This document shows positions 8,108 to 19,393 of a DNA stretch of 64,000 nucleotides, one piece after another (position 1 is the stretch's first letter; every line of letters starts with the position of its first letter). The notes under the pieces were generated by a model. It saw only the letters and a program-made list of their open reading frames with translations, had not been told where the DNA came from and searched no databases. The translations under genes were made by a program, and so were the position numbers. Source of the DNA: Pseudonocardia sp. MH-G8 (GTDB lineage Bacteria > Actinomycetota > Actinomycetes > Mycobacteriales > Pseudonocardiaceae); assembly GCF_002262885.1 (NCBI RefSeq), contig NZ_NKYF01000009.1, positions 1 to 64,000 of the forward strand, given 5' to 3'.

Positions 8108-9304
8108 TCAGGCGGGCTGGGCGGAGCGGCGGCTCGGTCCGTAGGTCAGGCGCCGCAGGAGCACCTCGGCCGGGCCCCGGTAGCCGGATCGCGCAGAAGC
8201 CGCGGCCACGAGCAGGATCACCGACCAGGTGCCGATGGCGTACAACGCCGTCTGCCAGAGGTGCGCACCGGAGCCCAGCCCGAACGTCCAGGCCGGCAGC
8301 AGTACCGCGAACGCGACGGATTGCGCGAGGTAGCTCGACAGCGACCGCTGCCCGCCCGCCTGGAGCGCTGAGGTGACGGGCCCGGTAGCGCCCGCGAGCC
8401 GGATCGCGAGCAGGCCGAACAGCGCCGCGTAGCCCAGGCCCCCGGCGTAGCCGCCGATCGCGTGGAGCGACCCGCCGAGCATCCGGACGACGACCGGCGC
8501 CGACGTCCACAGCTCTGCGCTCATCAGCGCCATCGGCAGCCCGAGCAGCACAGCCGCGGCGAGGCCGGCGCCGGCCGTGCGTGCCAGAAGCGGCCGGTGC
8601 TTCGCCGGTTCGTCGAGCAGGCCGCGCCGCGCCGCCCACGCGCCCAGCGCGACGGCCGCGAATACACCGATGGCCTGGGTGACGAGCCCGATGAAGACCC
8701 ACTCGAACGCCCGCACCGGGAGTGCGGCGATGGGGCTCTCGATGGCCATGGACGGCAACAACGACTGCGTGCCGTCCGCCGTCGGCAGGGCGGAGAGGGC
8801 GTAGAGCAGCGCGGACAGCAGGGCGCCGACGGCGCCGGTGACCAGCAGCGTCCGGTCGCCGCCGCGCACCAGCAGCCCGGCCAGCGCGACGGCGATCAGG
8901 CCGTACGCGCCGACGATGTCACCCGACCACAGCAGCACCCCGTGCACGAGGCCGATGAGGATCATCCACCCGCCGCGGCGCCGGACCAGCCGCGTCACCG
9001 CCTCGACCGGCATCCCGACCGTGCCCCGCCGCCGGGCGAGCTGGACGATCCCGTAGCCGAACAGGAACCCGAAGAGCGGGTACGCGCGCCCGTCCACCAG
9101 CAGCATCTGCAGCAGGGCGACCGACTGGTCCACCGGATCCAGGTCCTGCGGGTAACCACGCGTGCCCAGGGCGTGCCCGTAGGACCAGAGGTGCACGTTC
9201 GCCAGCGCGATCAGCAGCAGCATGCCGCCGCGGGCGAGGTCGGGCGCGAGAGCGCGGGCAGCGGTCGGCGTGGCGCCCGGGTCGAGGGGCGGCGGCGCGG
9301 TCAT
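8108..9304 (-). CDS. DUF418 domain membrane protein (YeiB-like)
   Basis: A 398-residue integral membrane protein with about ten hydrophobic helices. Segments such as ARGGMLLLIALANVHLW near the start, YPLFGFLFGYG in the middle, and GQRSLSSYLAQSV then YRGPAEVLLRRLTYG at the end are hallmarks of the DUF418/YeiB family. Its activity is uncharacterised; the fold is acyltransferase-like. I placed the start at ATG 9304 because the preceding frame only mirrors the malate dehydrogenase gene. It is divergent from mdh. Confidence 0.82.
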   Translation of the reverse strand: MTAPPPLDPGATPTAARALAPDLARGGMLLLIALANVHLWSYGHALGTRGYPQDLDPVDQSVALLQMLLVDGRAYPLFGFLFGYGIVQLARRRGTVGMPVEAVTRLVRRRGGWMILIGLVHGVLLWSGDIVGAYGLIAVALAGLLVRGGDRTLLVTGAVGALLSALLYALSALPTADGTQSLLPSMAIESPIAALPVRAFEWVFIGLVTQAIGVFAAVALGAWAARRGLLDEPAKHRPLLARTAGAGLAAAVLLGLPMALMSAELWTSAPVVVRMLGGSLHAIGGYAGGLGYAALFGLLAIRLAGATGPVTSALQAGGQRSLSSYLAQSVAFAVLLPAWTFGLGSGAHLWQTALYAIGTWSVILLVAAASARSGYRGPAEVLLRRLTYGPSRRSAQPA

Positions 9305-9409
9305 ACCCGACAAACTAGGCGTCCGCCGGCGTACGCGAGTCCACCCTTCGATCGATCTCTGCTCCTTCGCGGTGTGGTCCCCGTCGCGGCGCGAATCGGC
9401 GACGAGGGC

Positions 9410-9421
9410 TAGCCTGCCCGC
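9410..9421 (+). promoter_or_regulatory. Leaderless promoter -10 for mdh
   Basis: TAGCCT at 9410-9415 lies 6 nt before GTG 9422, with no Shine-Dalgarno sequence between. This fits a leaderless mdh transcript. Confidence 0.45.
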
Positions 9422-10417
9422 GTGCCTGCGTCGACCTCGTCCCCCGTCACCGTCACCGTCACCGGAGCTGCCGGCCAGATCGGCTACGCGCTGCTGTTCC
9501 GGATCGCCTCCGGGCAGCTGCTCGGGCCGGACACCCCGGTCCGCCTGCGCCTGCTGGAGATCCCGCAGGCGGTGAAGGCAGCCGAAGGCACCGCGATGGA
9601 GCTCGACGACTGCGCGTTCCCGCTGCTGAGCGGCATCGACATCACCGACGACGCGAACGTTGCGTTCGACGGCACGAACATCGCGCTGCTCGTCGGCGCC
9701 CGCCCGCGCACCAAGGGCATGGAGCGCGGCGACCTGCTCGAGGCCAACGGCGGCATCTTCGCGCCGCAGGGCAAGGCCATCAACGACCACGCCGCCGACG
9801 ACGTGCGCGTCCTCGTCGTGGGCAACCCGGCCAACACCAACTCCCTGATCGCCCAGGCCGCGGCCCCGGACGTGCCGGCGCAGCGGTTCACGGCGATGAC
9901 CCGCCTCGACCACAACCGCGCGGTCGCCCAGCTGGCGAAGAAGCTGTCGGTGCCGGTCACCGAGATCAAGAAGCTCACGATCTGGGGCAACCACTCGGCC
10001 ACCCAGTACCCCGACCTCTACCACGCCGAGGTCGGCGGCAAGATCGCTGCCGAGCAGGTCGACGACGCGTGGCTGCGCGACGAGTTCATCCCCACCGTCG
10101 CCAAGCGCGGTGCCGCCATCATCGAGGCCCGTGGCGCGTCGTCGGCGGCCTCGGCGGCCAACGCCGCCATCGACCACGTGTACGACTGGGTGAACGGCAC
10201 CCCCGAGGGCGACTGGACCTCCGCCGCGATCCCGTCCGACGGCTCCTACGGCGTGGCCGAGGGCATCATCTCCTCCTTCCCGGTCACCTCGAAGAACGGC
10301 GAGTGGGAGATCGTGCAGGGCCTGGAGATCGACGAGTTCTCCCGCGGCAGGATCGACGCCTCGGTGAACGAGCTGGTCGAGGAGCGCGAGGCCGTGAAGG
10401 GTCTCGGCCTGCTCTGA
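9422..10417 (+). CDS. mdh: Malate dehydrogenase
   Basis: A 331-residue NAD-dependent malate dehydrogenase of the TCA cycle. The dinucleotide-binding motif GAAGQIGYALLFRIASG lies near residue 15. The substrate-binding arginines are in GARPRTKGMERGD, and the catalytic Asp/His pair in TRLDHNRA and WGNHSATQYPD. This is the cytoplasmic-type enzyme typical of actinobacteria rather than the lactate-dehydrogenase-like form. The start GTG 9422 is six bases after a TAGCCT -10. A long hairpin follows the stop codon, separating it from the convergent treZ. Confidence 0.95.
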   Translation: MPASTSSPVTVTVTGAAGQIGYALLFRIASGQLLGPDTPVRLRLLEIPQAVKAAEGTAMELDDCAFPLLSGIDITDDANVAFDGTNIALLVGARPRTKGMERGDLLEANGGIFAPQGKAINDHAADDVRVLVVGNPANTNSLIAQAAAPDVPAQRFTAMTRLDHNRAVAQLAKKLSVPVTEIKKLTIWGNHSATQYPDLYHAEVGGKIAAEQVDDAWLRDEFIPTVAKRGAAIIEARGASSAASAANAAIDHVYDWVNGTPEGDWTSAAIPSDGSYGVAEGIISSFPVTSKNGEWEIVQGLEIDEFSRGRIDASVNELVEEREAVKGLGLL

Positions 10418-10428
10418 CCCCCCGCATT

Positions 10429-10479
10429 GCAGCAGAGCCACTTTCCCGCAGCCACGTTGCAGGAAGGTGGCTCTGCTGC
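10429..10479. terminator. Bidirectional hairpin between mdh and treZ
   Basis: GCAGCAGAGCCACTTTCC (10429-10446) pairs with GGAAGGTGGCTCTGCTGC (10462-10479), an 18-bp stem with one G-T pair and a 15-nt loop. It sits between two convergent genes, 11 bp after mdh and 9 bp before the treZ stop. There is no U-tract. Its core (GCCAC..TTCC/GGAA..GTGGC) resembles the hairpins at 51.2 and 63.3 kb. Confidence 0.7.
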
Positions 10480-10488
10480 GATCAGGGC

Positions 10489-12228
10489 TCAGGCGAGTAG
10501 CACCACCGCGAACGACTCCGGGCGGAGCGTGATCGCCGACTCCTCACCCTCCACCTGCTCCGACGCCAGCAGGATGCGCTCGACCGGGCCCTGCATGTGG
10601 AGGGTGGCGGGCTCGCTCCCGAGGTTGCAGGCCACCCGCAGCTCGCCGCGGTGCAGCACGACCGTGCGGGCCACGTCGTCGACCCCGACCTCGACCTCGT
10701 CCAGCCACGGGTCGGACAGCTGCGGCCACGCCCTGCGCAGCGCGATCAACTCGCGGTGCAGGCGCAGGAGGGTCGCGTGCGGTTCCTGGGCAGGCTCGTC
10801 CCAGTCGAGCTTCGAGTCGAGGAAGGTGCTCTCCGCGTTCGGGTCGGGGACCTCCGCGTCCCCCCAGCCGTGCTCGGCGAACTCGGCGGTCCGGCCCGTG
10901 CGCACGGCCTCGCGCAAGGCCTCGTCCGGGAAGTGGGAGAAGAACTGCCACGGGGTGCGCGCGCCCCACTCCTCACCCATGAACAGCATCGGGGTGAACG
11001 GTGAGCCGAGGACCAGCGCGGCGCCGCAGGCCAGCAGGCCGGGGGAGAGGCTCTGGGTGAGCCGGTCGCCGGTGGCGCGGTTGCCGATCTGGTCGTGGTT
11101 CTGCAGGTAGGCGAGGAAGCGGTGGCCGGGGACGCGGTGCGTGTCGACCGGCGCGCCGTGGCTGCGCTGCCGGAAGCTCGACCAGGTTCCCTCGTGCAGG
11201 AACGCGCGGGTGAACACGTGCGCGAGCCCGGTGAGGCCGGCGGCCGCGAAGTCGGCGTAGTAGCCCTGGGACTCCCCGGTGAGCACGGTGTGCAGCGTGT
11301 GGTGGATGTCGTCGGCCCACTGCGCGTGCAGCCCGTACCCGCCCGCCTCCCGCGCCGTGATCAGCCGGGGGTCGTTGAGGTCGGACTCGGCGATCAGCGA
11401 GAGCGGTCGCCCCACGTGCGTGGAGAGCGCCTCGACTTCGACGGCCATCTGCTCCAGCAGGTGCGTGGCGCGGCTGTCGCGCAGCGCGTGCACGGCGTCG
11501 AGCCGCAGGGCGTCGACGTGGAAGTCGCGCAGCCACATCAGCGCGTTGTCGATCGCGTAGCGGCGCACCTGGTCCGAGTGCGCGCCGTCCAGGTTCAGAG
11601 ACGGCCCCCAGATGTTGCTGCCGGCGAAGTACGGGCCGAAGCGGTCCAGGTAGGCGCCCGAGGGCCCCAGGTGGTTGTGCACGACGTCGAGCGCCACGCC
11701 GATGCCGTGCGCGTGGCAGGCGTCGACGAACCGCTTGAACGCGTCCGGGCCGCCGTAGTTCTCGGTGACGGCGTACCAGCCGACCCCGTCGTAGCCCCAG
11801 TTGCGGGGCCCGTCGACCGCGTTGACCGGCAGCACCTCCACCATGTCGACGCCGAGGCCGGCGAGGTGGTCGAGGCGCGCGATCGCCGCGTCGAACGTGC
11901 CCTCGGGTGTGAACGTGCCGATGTGGAGCTCGTAGAGCACGCTGCCGGGCAGCTGCCGGCCGGTCCAGTGCTGGTCGGTCCAGAAGAACGCGGTGTCGTC
12001 GTAGACGCGCGAGGCGCCGTGCACGCCGGTGGGCTGCCACCGCGAACGCGGGTCGGGGAGGGGCTCTTCGTCCTCACCGAGGAGGAAGGCGTAGGCGGTG
12101 CCGGGCGCCGCGTCCGGGACGGCGGCGCGCCACCACCCCGCGGCACCCGCGGTCATCTCGTGGGGAGTGCCGTCCACGAGCACCCGGACGCGGTCGTGCT
12201 GCGGCGCCCACACGGCGAAATCGGTCAC
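10489..12228 (-). CDS. treZ: Malto-oligosyltrehalose trehalohydrolase
   Basis: A 579-residue GH13 enzyme that releases trehalose from maltooligosyl-trehalose, the last step of the TreYZ route. An N-terminal CBM48-like domain (FAVWAPQHDRVRVLVDG) precedes the (beta/alpha)8 barrel. GH13 motifs are VALDVVHNHLGP, the nucleophile region ALRLDAVHALRD, the acid region LIAESDLNDPR and QNHDQIGNRA. The family insert GYYADFAAAGL is present. The start GTG 12228 places the domain at the N-terminus; frames further upstream are shadow. It lies 98 bp downstream of treY and completes treX-treY-treZ. Confidence 0.93.
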   Translation of the reverse strand: MTDFAVWAPQHDRVRVLVDGTPHEMTAGAAGWWRAAVPDAAPGTAYAFLLGEDEEPLPDPRSRWQPTGVHGASRVYDDTAFFWTDQHWTGRQLPGSVLYELHIGTFTPEGTFDAAIARLDHLAGLGVDMVEVLPVNAVDGPRNWGYDGVGWYAVTENYGGPDAFKRFVDACHAHGIGVALDVVHNHLGPSGAYLDRFGPYFAGSNIWGPSLNLDGAHSDQVRRYAIDNALMWLRDFHVDALRLDAVHALRDSRATHLLEQMAVEVEALSTHVGRPLSLIAESDLNDPRLITAREAGGYGLHAQWADDIHHTLHTVLTGESQGYYADFAAAGLTGLAHVFTRAFLHEGTWSSFRQRSHGAPVDTHRVPGHRFLAYLQNHDQIGNRATGDRLTQSLSPGLLACGAALVLGSPFTPMLFMGEEWGARTPWQFFSHFPDEALREAVRTGRTAEFAEHGWGDAEVPDPNAESTFLDSKLDWDEPAQEPHATLLRLHRELIALRRAWPQLSDPWLDEVEVGVDDVARTVVLHRGELRVACNLGSEPATLHMQGPVERILLASEQVEGEESAITLRPESFAVVLLA

Positions 12229-12326
12229 GCCCGACGATCCTGCCCGCCCCGGCTGCGACACGCCCGCCGCAATGGTGTGACGCCGCCCATCCCACGGACC
12301 TGCGGTCTTCGCCGGGCTACGACCGG

Positions 12327-14677
12327 CTACGCCGGGCGGACCAGCAGGGCTACCGGGTAGCGGTGCAGCAGCTGCCCCAGGCTCGGCGCCGCGCCGTCTA
12401 GCGGGGTGTCGGTGATGACGTCGTGCCAGTCGGTCGTGCCCTCGGGCAACGGGAGCACCGTGTCGGCCCAGCCGCCGCGCTCCGCGAGGCCCACCGGCAG
12501 GCGGGTGGCCACGGCCACCAGCGACGCCGAGCGCGCGAAGGCGACCGCATGGCTCGCGGCCGGGCCCTGGGCCGGCAGCGGCCGGTAGCCGGTGAACACC
12601 TCGGGCCGGTAGCGACGCAGCCGCAGCGCGCTGGCCGTGACCAGGAGCTTCGCGGCGCCCTCGGCATCGACGTCGGGCAGCCAGCCGTCGTCGAGGCGGG
12701 CGAGCAGCTCCCGACGGGCTGCCCAGTCGACCGGCCGGCGGTTGTCCGGGTCGACCAGCGAGTACTCGAACAGCTCGGTGCCCTGGTAGACGTCGGGCAC
12801 GCCGGGGCCGGCGATCTGCAGCAGCTTCTGGCCCAGCGAGTTGGCCCGGCCCGGGCCCGCGATGCGGGTGACGAAATCCTCGATCTCCGCGACGAGCTCG
12901 GCGTCGGCCAGCACCTGTTCCGGCCACGCGGCGATGGCCTCGTCGACCTCGGGCACGGCCTCGACGTGGCTGGTGACGAGCTTGGCCTCCTTGGCCGCCT
13001 TCGTCAGGTAGCCCGACATCCGCTCCGCAGGGATCGGCCAGGCGCCCACGAGGTTCTGCCAGGCCAGCAGCTCCAGCGACCGGTCGGGGAGCGGGTGCGC
13101 GGCGGCCCAGCGGCGCATCCGGCCGGCCCACTCGTCCGGGATCTCGGCGAGGACGGCCAGGCGTGCGCGGACGTCCTCGGAGCGCTTGGTGTCGTGGGTG
13201 GACAGTGTGGTCATCGTGGCCGGCCAGGACGCCTCGCGCGCGGCGAGCCCGCGGTGGAACTCCGGCGGAGCCACCCCGAACCGGGACGGGTCGCCGCCGA
13301 CCTCGTTGAGTGCGACGAACCGGTTCCAGCGGTAGAACGCGGTGTCCTCCACACCCTTGGCCATCACCATCCCCGACGTCTGCTGCACGCGGGTGGCCAG
13401 CAGGCCCGTGGGGTCGGCGAGCATGGCGGCCCGGATGGCCTCCAGCACGTCGGCGAGGTCGGGCCGGTGGGTGCGCGCGACGGTGACCGCCGTGTCCAGC
13501 GATTCCCGGCCCTCGGGCAGGTAGCTGCGGTAGACCGGGAAGCCGCAGAGCAGCTCCGCGACGGCAGTGCGGACGCGGTCGGCGGCCTCGCCCGGCTCCT
13601 CCTCGGTGCTCGGCGGGGCCTCCGGCACGGGTACCAGCGCGGCGATGCGACGCACCTCGGCGGCCAGGATCGTGTCGGCCACCTCCCGGCGTGCGGCGTG
13701 CTCCGCCGCGTGCGCCGACTCCTTGCGCCCGGTGTGCTCGGCCGCCAGCTGCGTGAGCACGCCGGCACCGTCGGGATCGACGAAGACGCCCTGGATCTCG
13801 CGCAGCGCCTCGTAGCCCGACGTGCCGTTCACCGGCCAGGAGGCCGGCAGGTCCTCACCGACTCCGAGGATCTTCTCCACGAGCAGCCAGCGCTGCGGCC
13901 CGAGGGCGGCACGCAGCATGCGGACGTACGCGCCGGGGTCGGACAGGCCGTCCGGGTGGTCCACGCGGATGCCGTCGACGTCACCCGCCTCGACCCAGCG
14001 CAGTACCTCGCGGTGGGTCTTCTCGAAGATCTCCGGCAGCTCCACGCGCACCGCGGCGAGCGTGGAGACGTCGAAGAAGCGGCGGTAGGTCAGCTCGGCC
14101 GCGCCGCGCTTCCAGGACACGAGCCGGTAGTGCTGGCGCTCGTGCACCTCCTGCGCCGTGCCGGTGTCGCCGGTGCCGGGCGCGACCGGGAACGCGCGCT
14201 CGTAGTAGCGCAGCTGCGTGCGGTCGTCGGAGACGCTGAGCTCCGAGAGCGCCTTCTCCTCGTCGGCGTCCAGGACGGGCAGCAGGACCGGGCCCGCGTC
14301 CCAGTCGATGTCGAACGTGCCCGCGTGCTCCGAGGAGCGGCCGTGCGCGAGCACGTCCCACCACCAGGGGTTCGCCTGCGGCACGTCGACGCCGACGTGG
14401 TTGGGCACGATGTCCAGAACGAAACCCAGCCCGCGCTCGCGCACCGCGGCCACCAGGGCGCGCCTGCCCTCCTCGCCGCCCCGCTCCTGCGACACCCGCG
14501 TGGGGTCGACCACGTCGTAGCCGTGGTTGGAGCCGGCGCCGGACTCCAGCAGCGGTGACGCGTAGAGCGCGCCGGCACCCAGCGCGTCGAGGTAGGGCAG
14601 CAGTGCGCGCGCATCGGTGAACGTCGTGTCCTGCGAGAACTGCAGACGGTAGGTGGAGCTCGGCGCGGGCCCGGGGT

Positions 14678-14681
<4 letters not shown>
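12327..14681 (-). CDS. treY: Malto-oligosyltrehalose synthase
   Basis: A 784-residue GH13 enzyme that rearranges the terminal alpha-1,4 bond of a maltodextrin to alpha,alpha-1,1. Recognisable segments are TYRLQFSQDTTF at the start, VLDIVPNHVGVDVPQANPWW, the catalytic region VDGIRVDHPDGLSDP, WLLVEKILG, and the family-specific FYRWNRFVALNEVGGDP then TLSTHDTKRSEDVRARL. Length matches the family. The GTG start overlaps the treX stop codon (GTGA), so the two are translationally coupled. Confidence 0.94.
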
Positions 14682-16840
<2,159 letters not shown>

Positions 16841-16985
16841 GGTTCCTCCGCGTCTCGTGAGTGACTGCCCGGCCGCGGCCGTTCGTACTCGTTGTCTTCC
16901 CGGCGAGGAACCGGTGGCTCCGGATCCTCCTGACGCGCAGAGGTTACCGGGGTCCCCCGACGGGGCGCCGGGTCGCGGGCACCGC

Positions 16986-17447
16986 TCAGCCGAGCCGAGC
17001 GGGGAAACCCCCTGTGGCCACCGGGCTCCACCGGGTGGGCGTGATGCGGATCAGCGCCTTGCCCTGGTCGTGCATCGCACGGCGGTACTCGTCCCAGTCC
17101 GGGTGCTCGCCGGAGATGCAGCGGAAGTACTCGACCAGCGGCTCGACCGACTCGGGCAGGGTGAGCAACTCCGCATCACCGTCGACCTGCACCCACGCCC
17201 CGCCGAAGTCGTCGGAGAGCACGATCACCGACGCCTTCCCGTGGCGGGCGACGTTGGCCGCCTTCGCCCGCTCCGGGTAGGTGGAGACGACGATCCGGCC
17301 CTCGGGGTCGACGCCCGCCGTGACCGGGGAGCCCTGCCAACCGCCGTCCGCGCGCGGAGTGAGCAGGACCATCTTGTGCCGGCAGCGGATGAACTCGAGG
17401 AGGCCGTCGCGGTCGACGGAGGTGTTCGTGGCGAGGGTCCGGGCCAT
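16986..17447 (-). CDS. PPOX-class (probably F420-dependent) oxidoreductase
   Basis: A 153-residue split-barrel flavin/deazaflavin-binding protein related to pyridoxamine phosphate oxidase. Segments GSPVTAGVDPEGRIVVST and ERAKAANVARHGKASVIVL are the two barrel strands around the cofactor. The C-terminal SGEHPDWDEYRRAMHDQGK resembles mycobacterial Rv1155-type F420 enzymes. The physiological substrate is unknown. It is divergent from the HIT protein gene with about 40 bp between the starts. Confidence 0.8.
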   Translation of the reverse strand: MARTLATNTSVDRDGLLEFIRCRHKMVLLTPRADGGWQGSPVTAGVDPEGRIVVSTYPERAKAANVARHGKASVIVLSDDFGGAWVQVDGDAELLTLPESVEPLVEYFRCISGEHPDWDEYRRAMHDQGKALIRITPTRWSPVATGGFPARLG

Positions 17448-17474
17448 GGTCGCCGAGCCTAGTGCGGGCCGGGC

Positions 17475-17488
17475 TAGGCTTCGTGGTG
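17475..17488 (+). promoter_or_regulatory. Leaderless promoter -10 for HIT gene
   Basis: TAGGCT at 17475-17480 lies 8 nt upstream of ATG 17489. Two in-frame GTG codons (17483, 17486) fall in between, so the exact first codon is uncertain. No Shine-Dalgarno sequence is present. Confidence 0.4.
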
Positions 17489-17914
17489 ATGAGCACCCTG
17501 TTCACCCGGATCATCGATGGCGAGCTGCCCGGACGCTTCGTCTGGAGCGACGAGCGCGCCGTCGGCTTCCTCTCGATCAACCCGCTCGGTCCCGGGCACA
17601 CCCTGGTGGTGCCCCGCGCCGAGGTCGACCACTGGGTCGACGCCGAGCCCGAGCTGCTCGCGCACCTCACCACGGTCTCCCATGCCGTGGGCGCGGCCGT
17701 GCGCGAGGTGTGGCAGCCGCCGCGCGTCGGGCTGCTCGTCGCCGGGTTCGAGGTGCCGCACCTGCACGTGCACGTGTTCCCGGCCTGGGACATGGCCGCC
17801 TTCGACTTCGCGAACGCCGCCCCGTCGGTGGAGGCGCAGGAGCAGGAGGGGCACGCGGAGAAGCTGCGCGCGGCGCTGCGGGCGGCGGGCCACGGGAACT
17901 TCGTCCCGGACTGA
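17489..17914 (+). CDS. HIT family nucleotide-binding protein
   Basis: A 141-residue histidine-triad protein with the signature HLHVHVF near residue 95. It opens with TLFTRIIDGELPGRFVW and has the LSINPLGPGHTLVVPRAEVDHW segment typical of the branch. These proteins hydrolyse or transfer nucleotides (for example adenosine phosphoramidates), but the substrate cannot be assigned. The third family His is conserved. It appears to be a single-gene unit. Confidence 0.88.
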   Translation: MSTLFTRIIDGELPGRFVWSDERAVGFLSINPLGPGHTLVVPRAEVDHWVDAEPELLAHLTTVSHAVGAAVREVWQPPRVGLLVAGFEVPHLHVHVFPAWDMAAFDFANAAPSVEAQEQEGHAEKLRAALRAAGHGNFVPD

Positions 17915-18335
17915 CGCCTGCCTACTGCGTCCATCCGGCGTTGATCATGTGGCGGCGCGGTGAGCCGTACACGAGGGTCCTCGCGACCGCGCTCACGAAG
18001 GGGGGCGCGGGCGGGGCGGTCGCGGCTGGCTCGTGGTCCGGAACCGCATCGTGGCACTGCGGGCCGCCGGTTGGCGGCGCGCTGCCCCCACTCGCTGACC
18101 GTCCTGCGGGCATCCACACCGAGGAACGCGCCGGTGGCGACACCGACCCACAGGGTACTGCGCCGGCCCGCCCTGCGGCCGCGCGCTGACCTGTTGCGCG
18201 GCTTGCCGCTCTTGCGGCCGGGCACGGTGAGTTGCCGCATACGAGATCGACGTGATGGGTCTGGATCCGGCGCGTGACACTCACCACGTCGATCTCGCGC
18301 GTGCCAGCCTGTGGATGGAGCCTTTCAGTGGAGGT
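17915..18335. other. Gene-poor stretch with repeat fragment and possible gene remnant
   Basis: 17960-17997 (GTGAGCCGTACACGAGGGTC onward) matches the end of the dispersed element at 58867-58903, with a similar sequence inverted at 907-946. On the minus strand, a frame from ATG 18240 begins MRQLTVPGRKSGKPRN, which resembles the start of deazaflavin-dependent (DUF385-type) reductases, but it then turns into low-complexity sequence. It may be the decayed 5' end of such a gene. Nothing else is visible. Confidence 0.35.
18242..18297. promoter_or_regulatory. Perfect 13-bp inverted repeat upstream of phosphatase gene
   Basis: CGAGATCGACGTG (18242-18254) and CACGTCGATCTCG (18285-18297) are perfect inverted arms, 30 nt apart and 38 nt upstream of ATG 18336. 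They may be an operator or the two halves of a looped binding site. No adjacent regulator gene suggests which protein would bind. Confidence 0.4.
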
Positions 18336-18980
18336 ATGACAGTGCAGCTCGTCCTCGTCCGGCACGCGCTGCCGGAGCGCATCCACCCGTCCGACGCGGC
18401 CGTTGCGGACCGCCCCGGGGGTCCGGCCGACCCGTCGCTCACCCCGCTCGGCGAGCGGCAGGCGCAGCGGCTCGTCGACGCCCTGGCGCGGGACGAGATC
18501 GCCGGGATCTACACCAGCCCGCTGGCCAGGGCGCGGGAGACGGCGGCGCCCCTCGCGGCCGCGCTCGGGGTGGAGCCGGTGGTCGTCGACGAGCTGCGGG
18601 AGTACGACGCCGACTCCTCCCACTACGTGCCCGTCCACGAGATGCCGCGGCTGGACCCGGCCGCGTGGCAGCGGATGCTCGCCGGACTGCTGCCCGAGAG
18701 CGTCGACCTGCCGGCGTTCACGCGGCGGATCGCCGGCGGGTTCGAGCGCGTCGTCGCCGCGCACCCGGGCCGGGAGACCGCCGTTGTCGTGGCCCACGCC
18801 GGTGTCGTGAACACCTGGCTCGCGCACCTGCTCGGGCTGGACCGGCCGCTGGTGTTCCCGCTCGACTACACGGGCGTCACGCGCGTGCTCGCGGGGCGCG
18901 ACGGGCGCCGCGTCGTCCGGACGGTCAACGAGACCGCCCACGTGGCTGACCTGCTCACGATGACGGCTGACGCGGCGTAG
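18336..18980 (+). CDS. Histidine phosphatase (phosphoglycerate mutase superfamily)
   Basis: A 214-residue protein with the catalytic signature VLVRHALPE at residue 7, the second conserved region IYTSPLARARETAAPLA, and the distal His in VVVAHAGVVNTWL. A catalytic Arg/Glu set is visible (RETAAPL, ELREYDAD). It removes or transfers phosphate on small molecules, and the substrate is unknown. ATG 18336 is preceded by GTGGAGGT; the frame extends upstream without domain content. It lies 15 bp upstream of the alanine dehydrogenase remnant. Confidence 0.85.
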   Translation: MTVQLVLVRHALPERIHPSDAAVADRPGGPADPSLTPLGERQAQRLVDALARDEIAGIYTSPLARARETAAPLAAALGVEPVVVDELREYDADSSHYVPVHEMPRLDPAAWQRMLAGLLPESVDLPAFTRRIAGGFERVVAAHPGRETAVVVAHAGVVNTWLAHLLGLDRPLVFPLDYTGVTRVLAGRDGRRVVRTVNETAHVADLLTMTADAA

Positions 18981-18995
18981 GGCAGGATCGACGGG

Positions 18996-19247
18996 ATGCT
19001 GGTGGGCGTCCCGCGCGAGGTCAAGAACCACGAGTACCGCGTGGCGATCACGCCGGCGGGGGTGCGGGAGCTGACCGGTCGCGGCCACCAGGTGCTGCTC
19101 GAGCGCGACGCCGGTGCCGGTGCCGGGCTGCCCGACGACGAGTTCGTCGCGGCCGGACGGCTGGTCCAGCCCGAGGTCGCGGCGGCCCACGGCCTACCCG
19201 TCGTTGCGCTGCGTGACGTCGTCGACGATCTGCCCGCCCCTCGGTGA
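18996..19247 (+). pseudogene. ald: Alanine dehydrogenase remnant with in-frame internal deletion
   Basis: Only 83 codons remain of a gene normally about 370 codons long. Residues 1-54 (MLVGVPREVKNHEYRVAITP, then the REL and EFVAAG segments) match the N-terminus of alanine dehydrogenase, including the substrate Arg in EYRVAI. The next residues, RLVQPEVAAAHGLPVVALRD, fit the extreme C-terminus of the same family, as in ...THEGxVxxxxVAxAHGLP. The NAD-binding domain and catalytic Lys/His are missing. The frame is intact across the junction (about 19158), so the change looks like one internal deletion. The start keeps a leaderless-type CAGGAT 7 nt upstream. Confidence 0.75.
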
Positions 19248-19393
19248 GCAAGCGGGTGATCGAACATCTCGTTTGTTGCAGAGGAGAGGCAGCACCGGGC
19301 AGCATCTCCCGCGTGCTGACGCGCTGCGCATGATCATTTACGCTCGGTGCATCGAGCGGCGCAGCCGGCTGAGGCCGAGGGGGGAACGACCGG

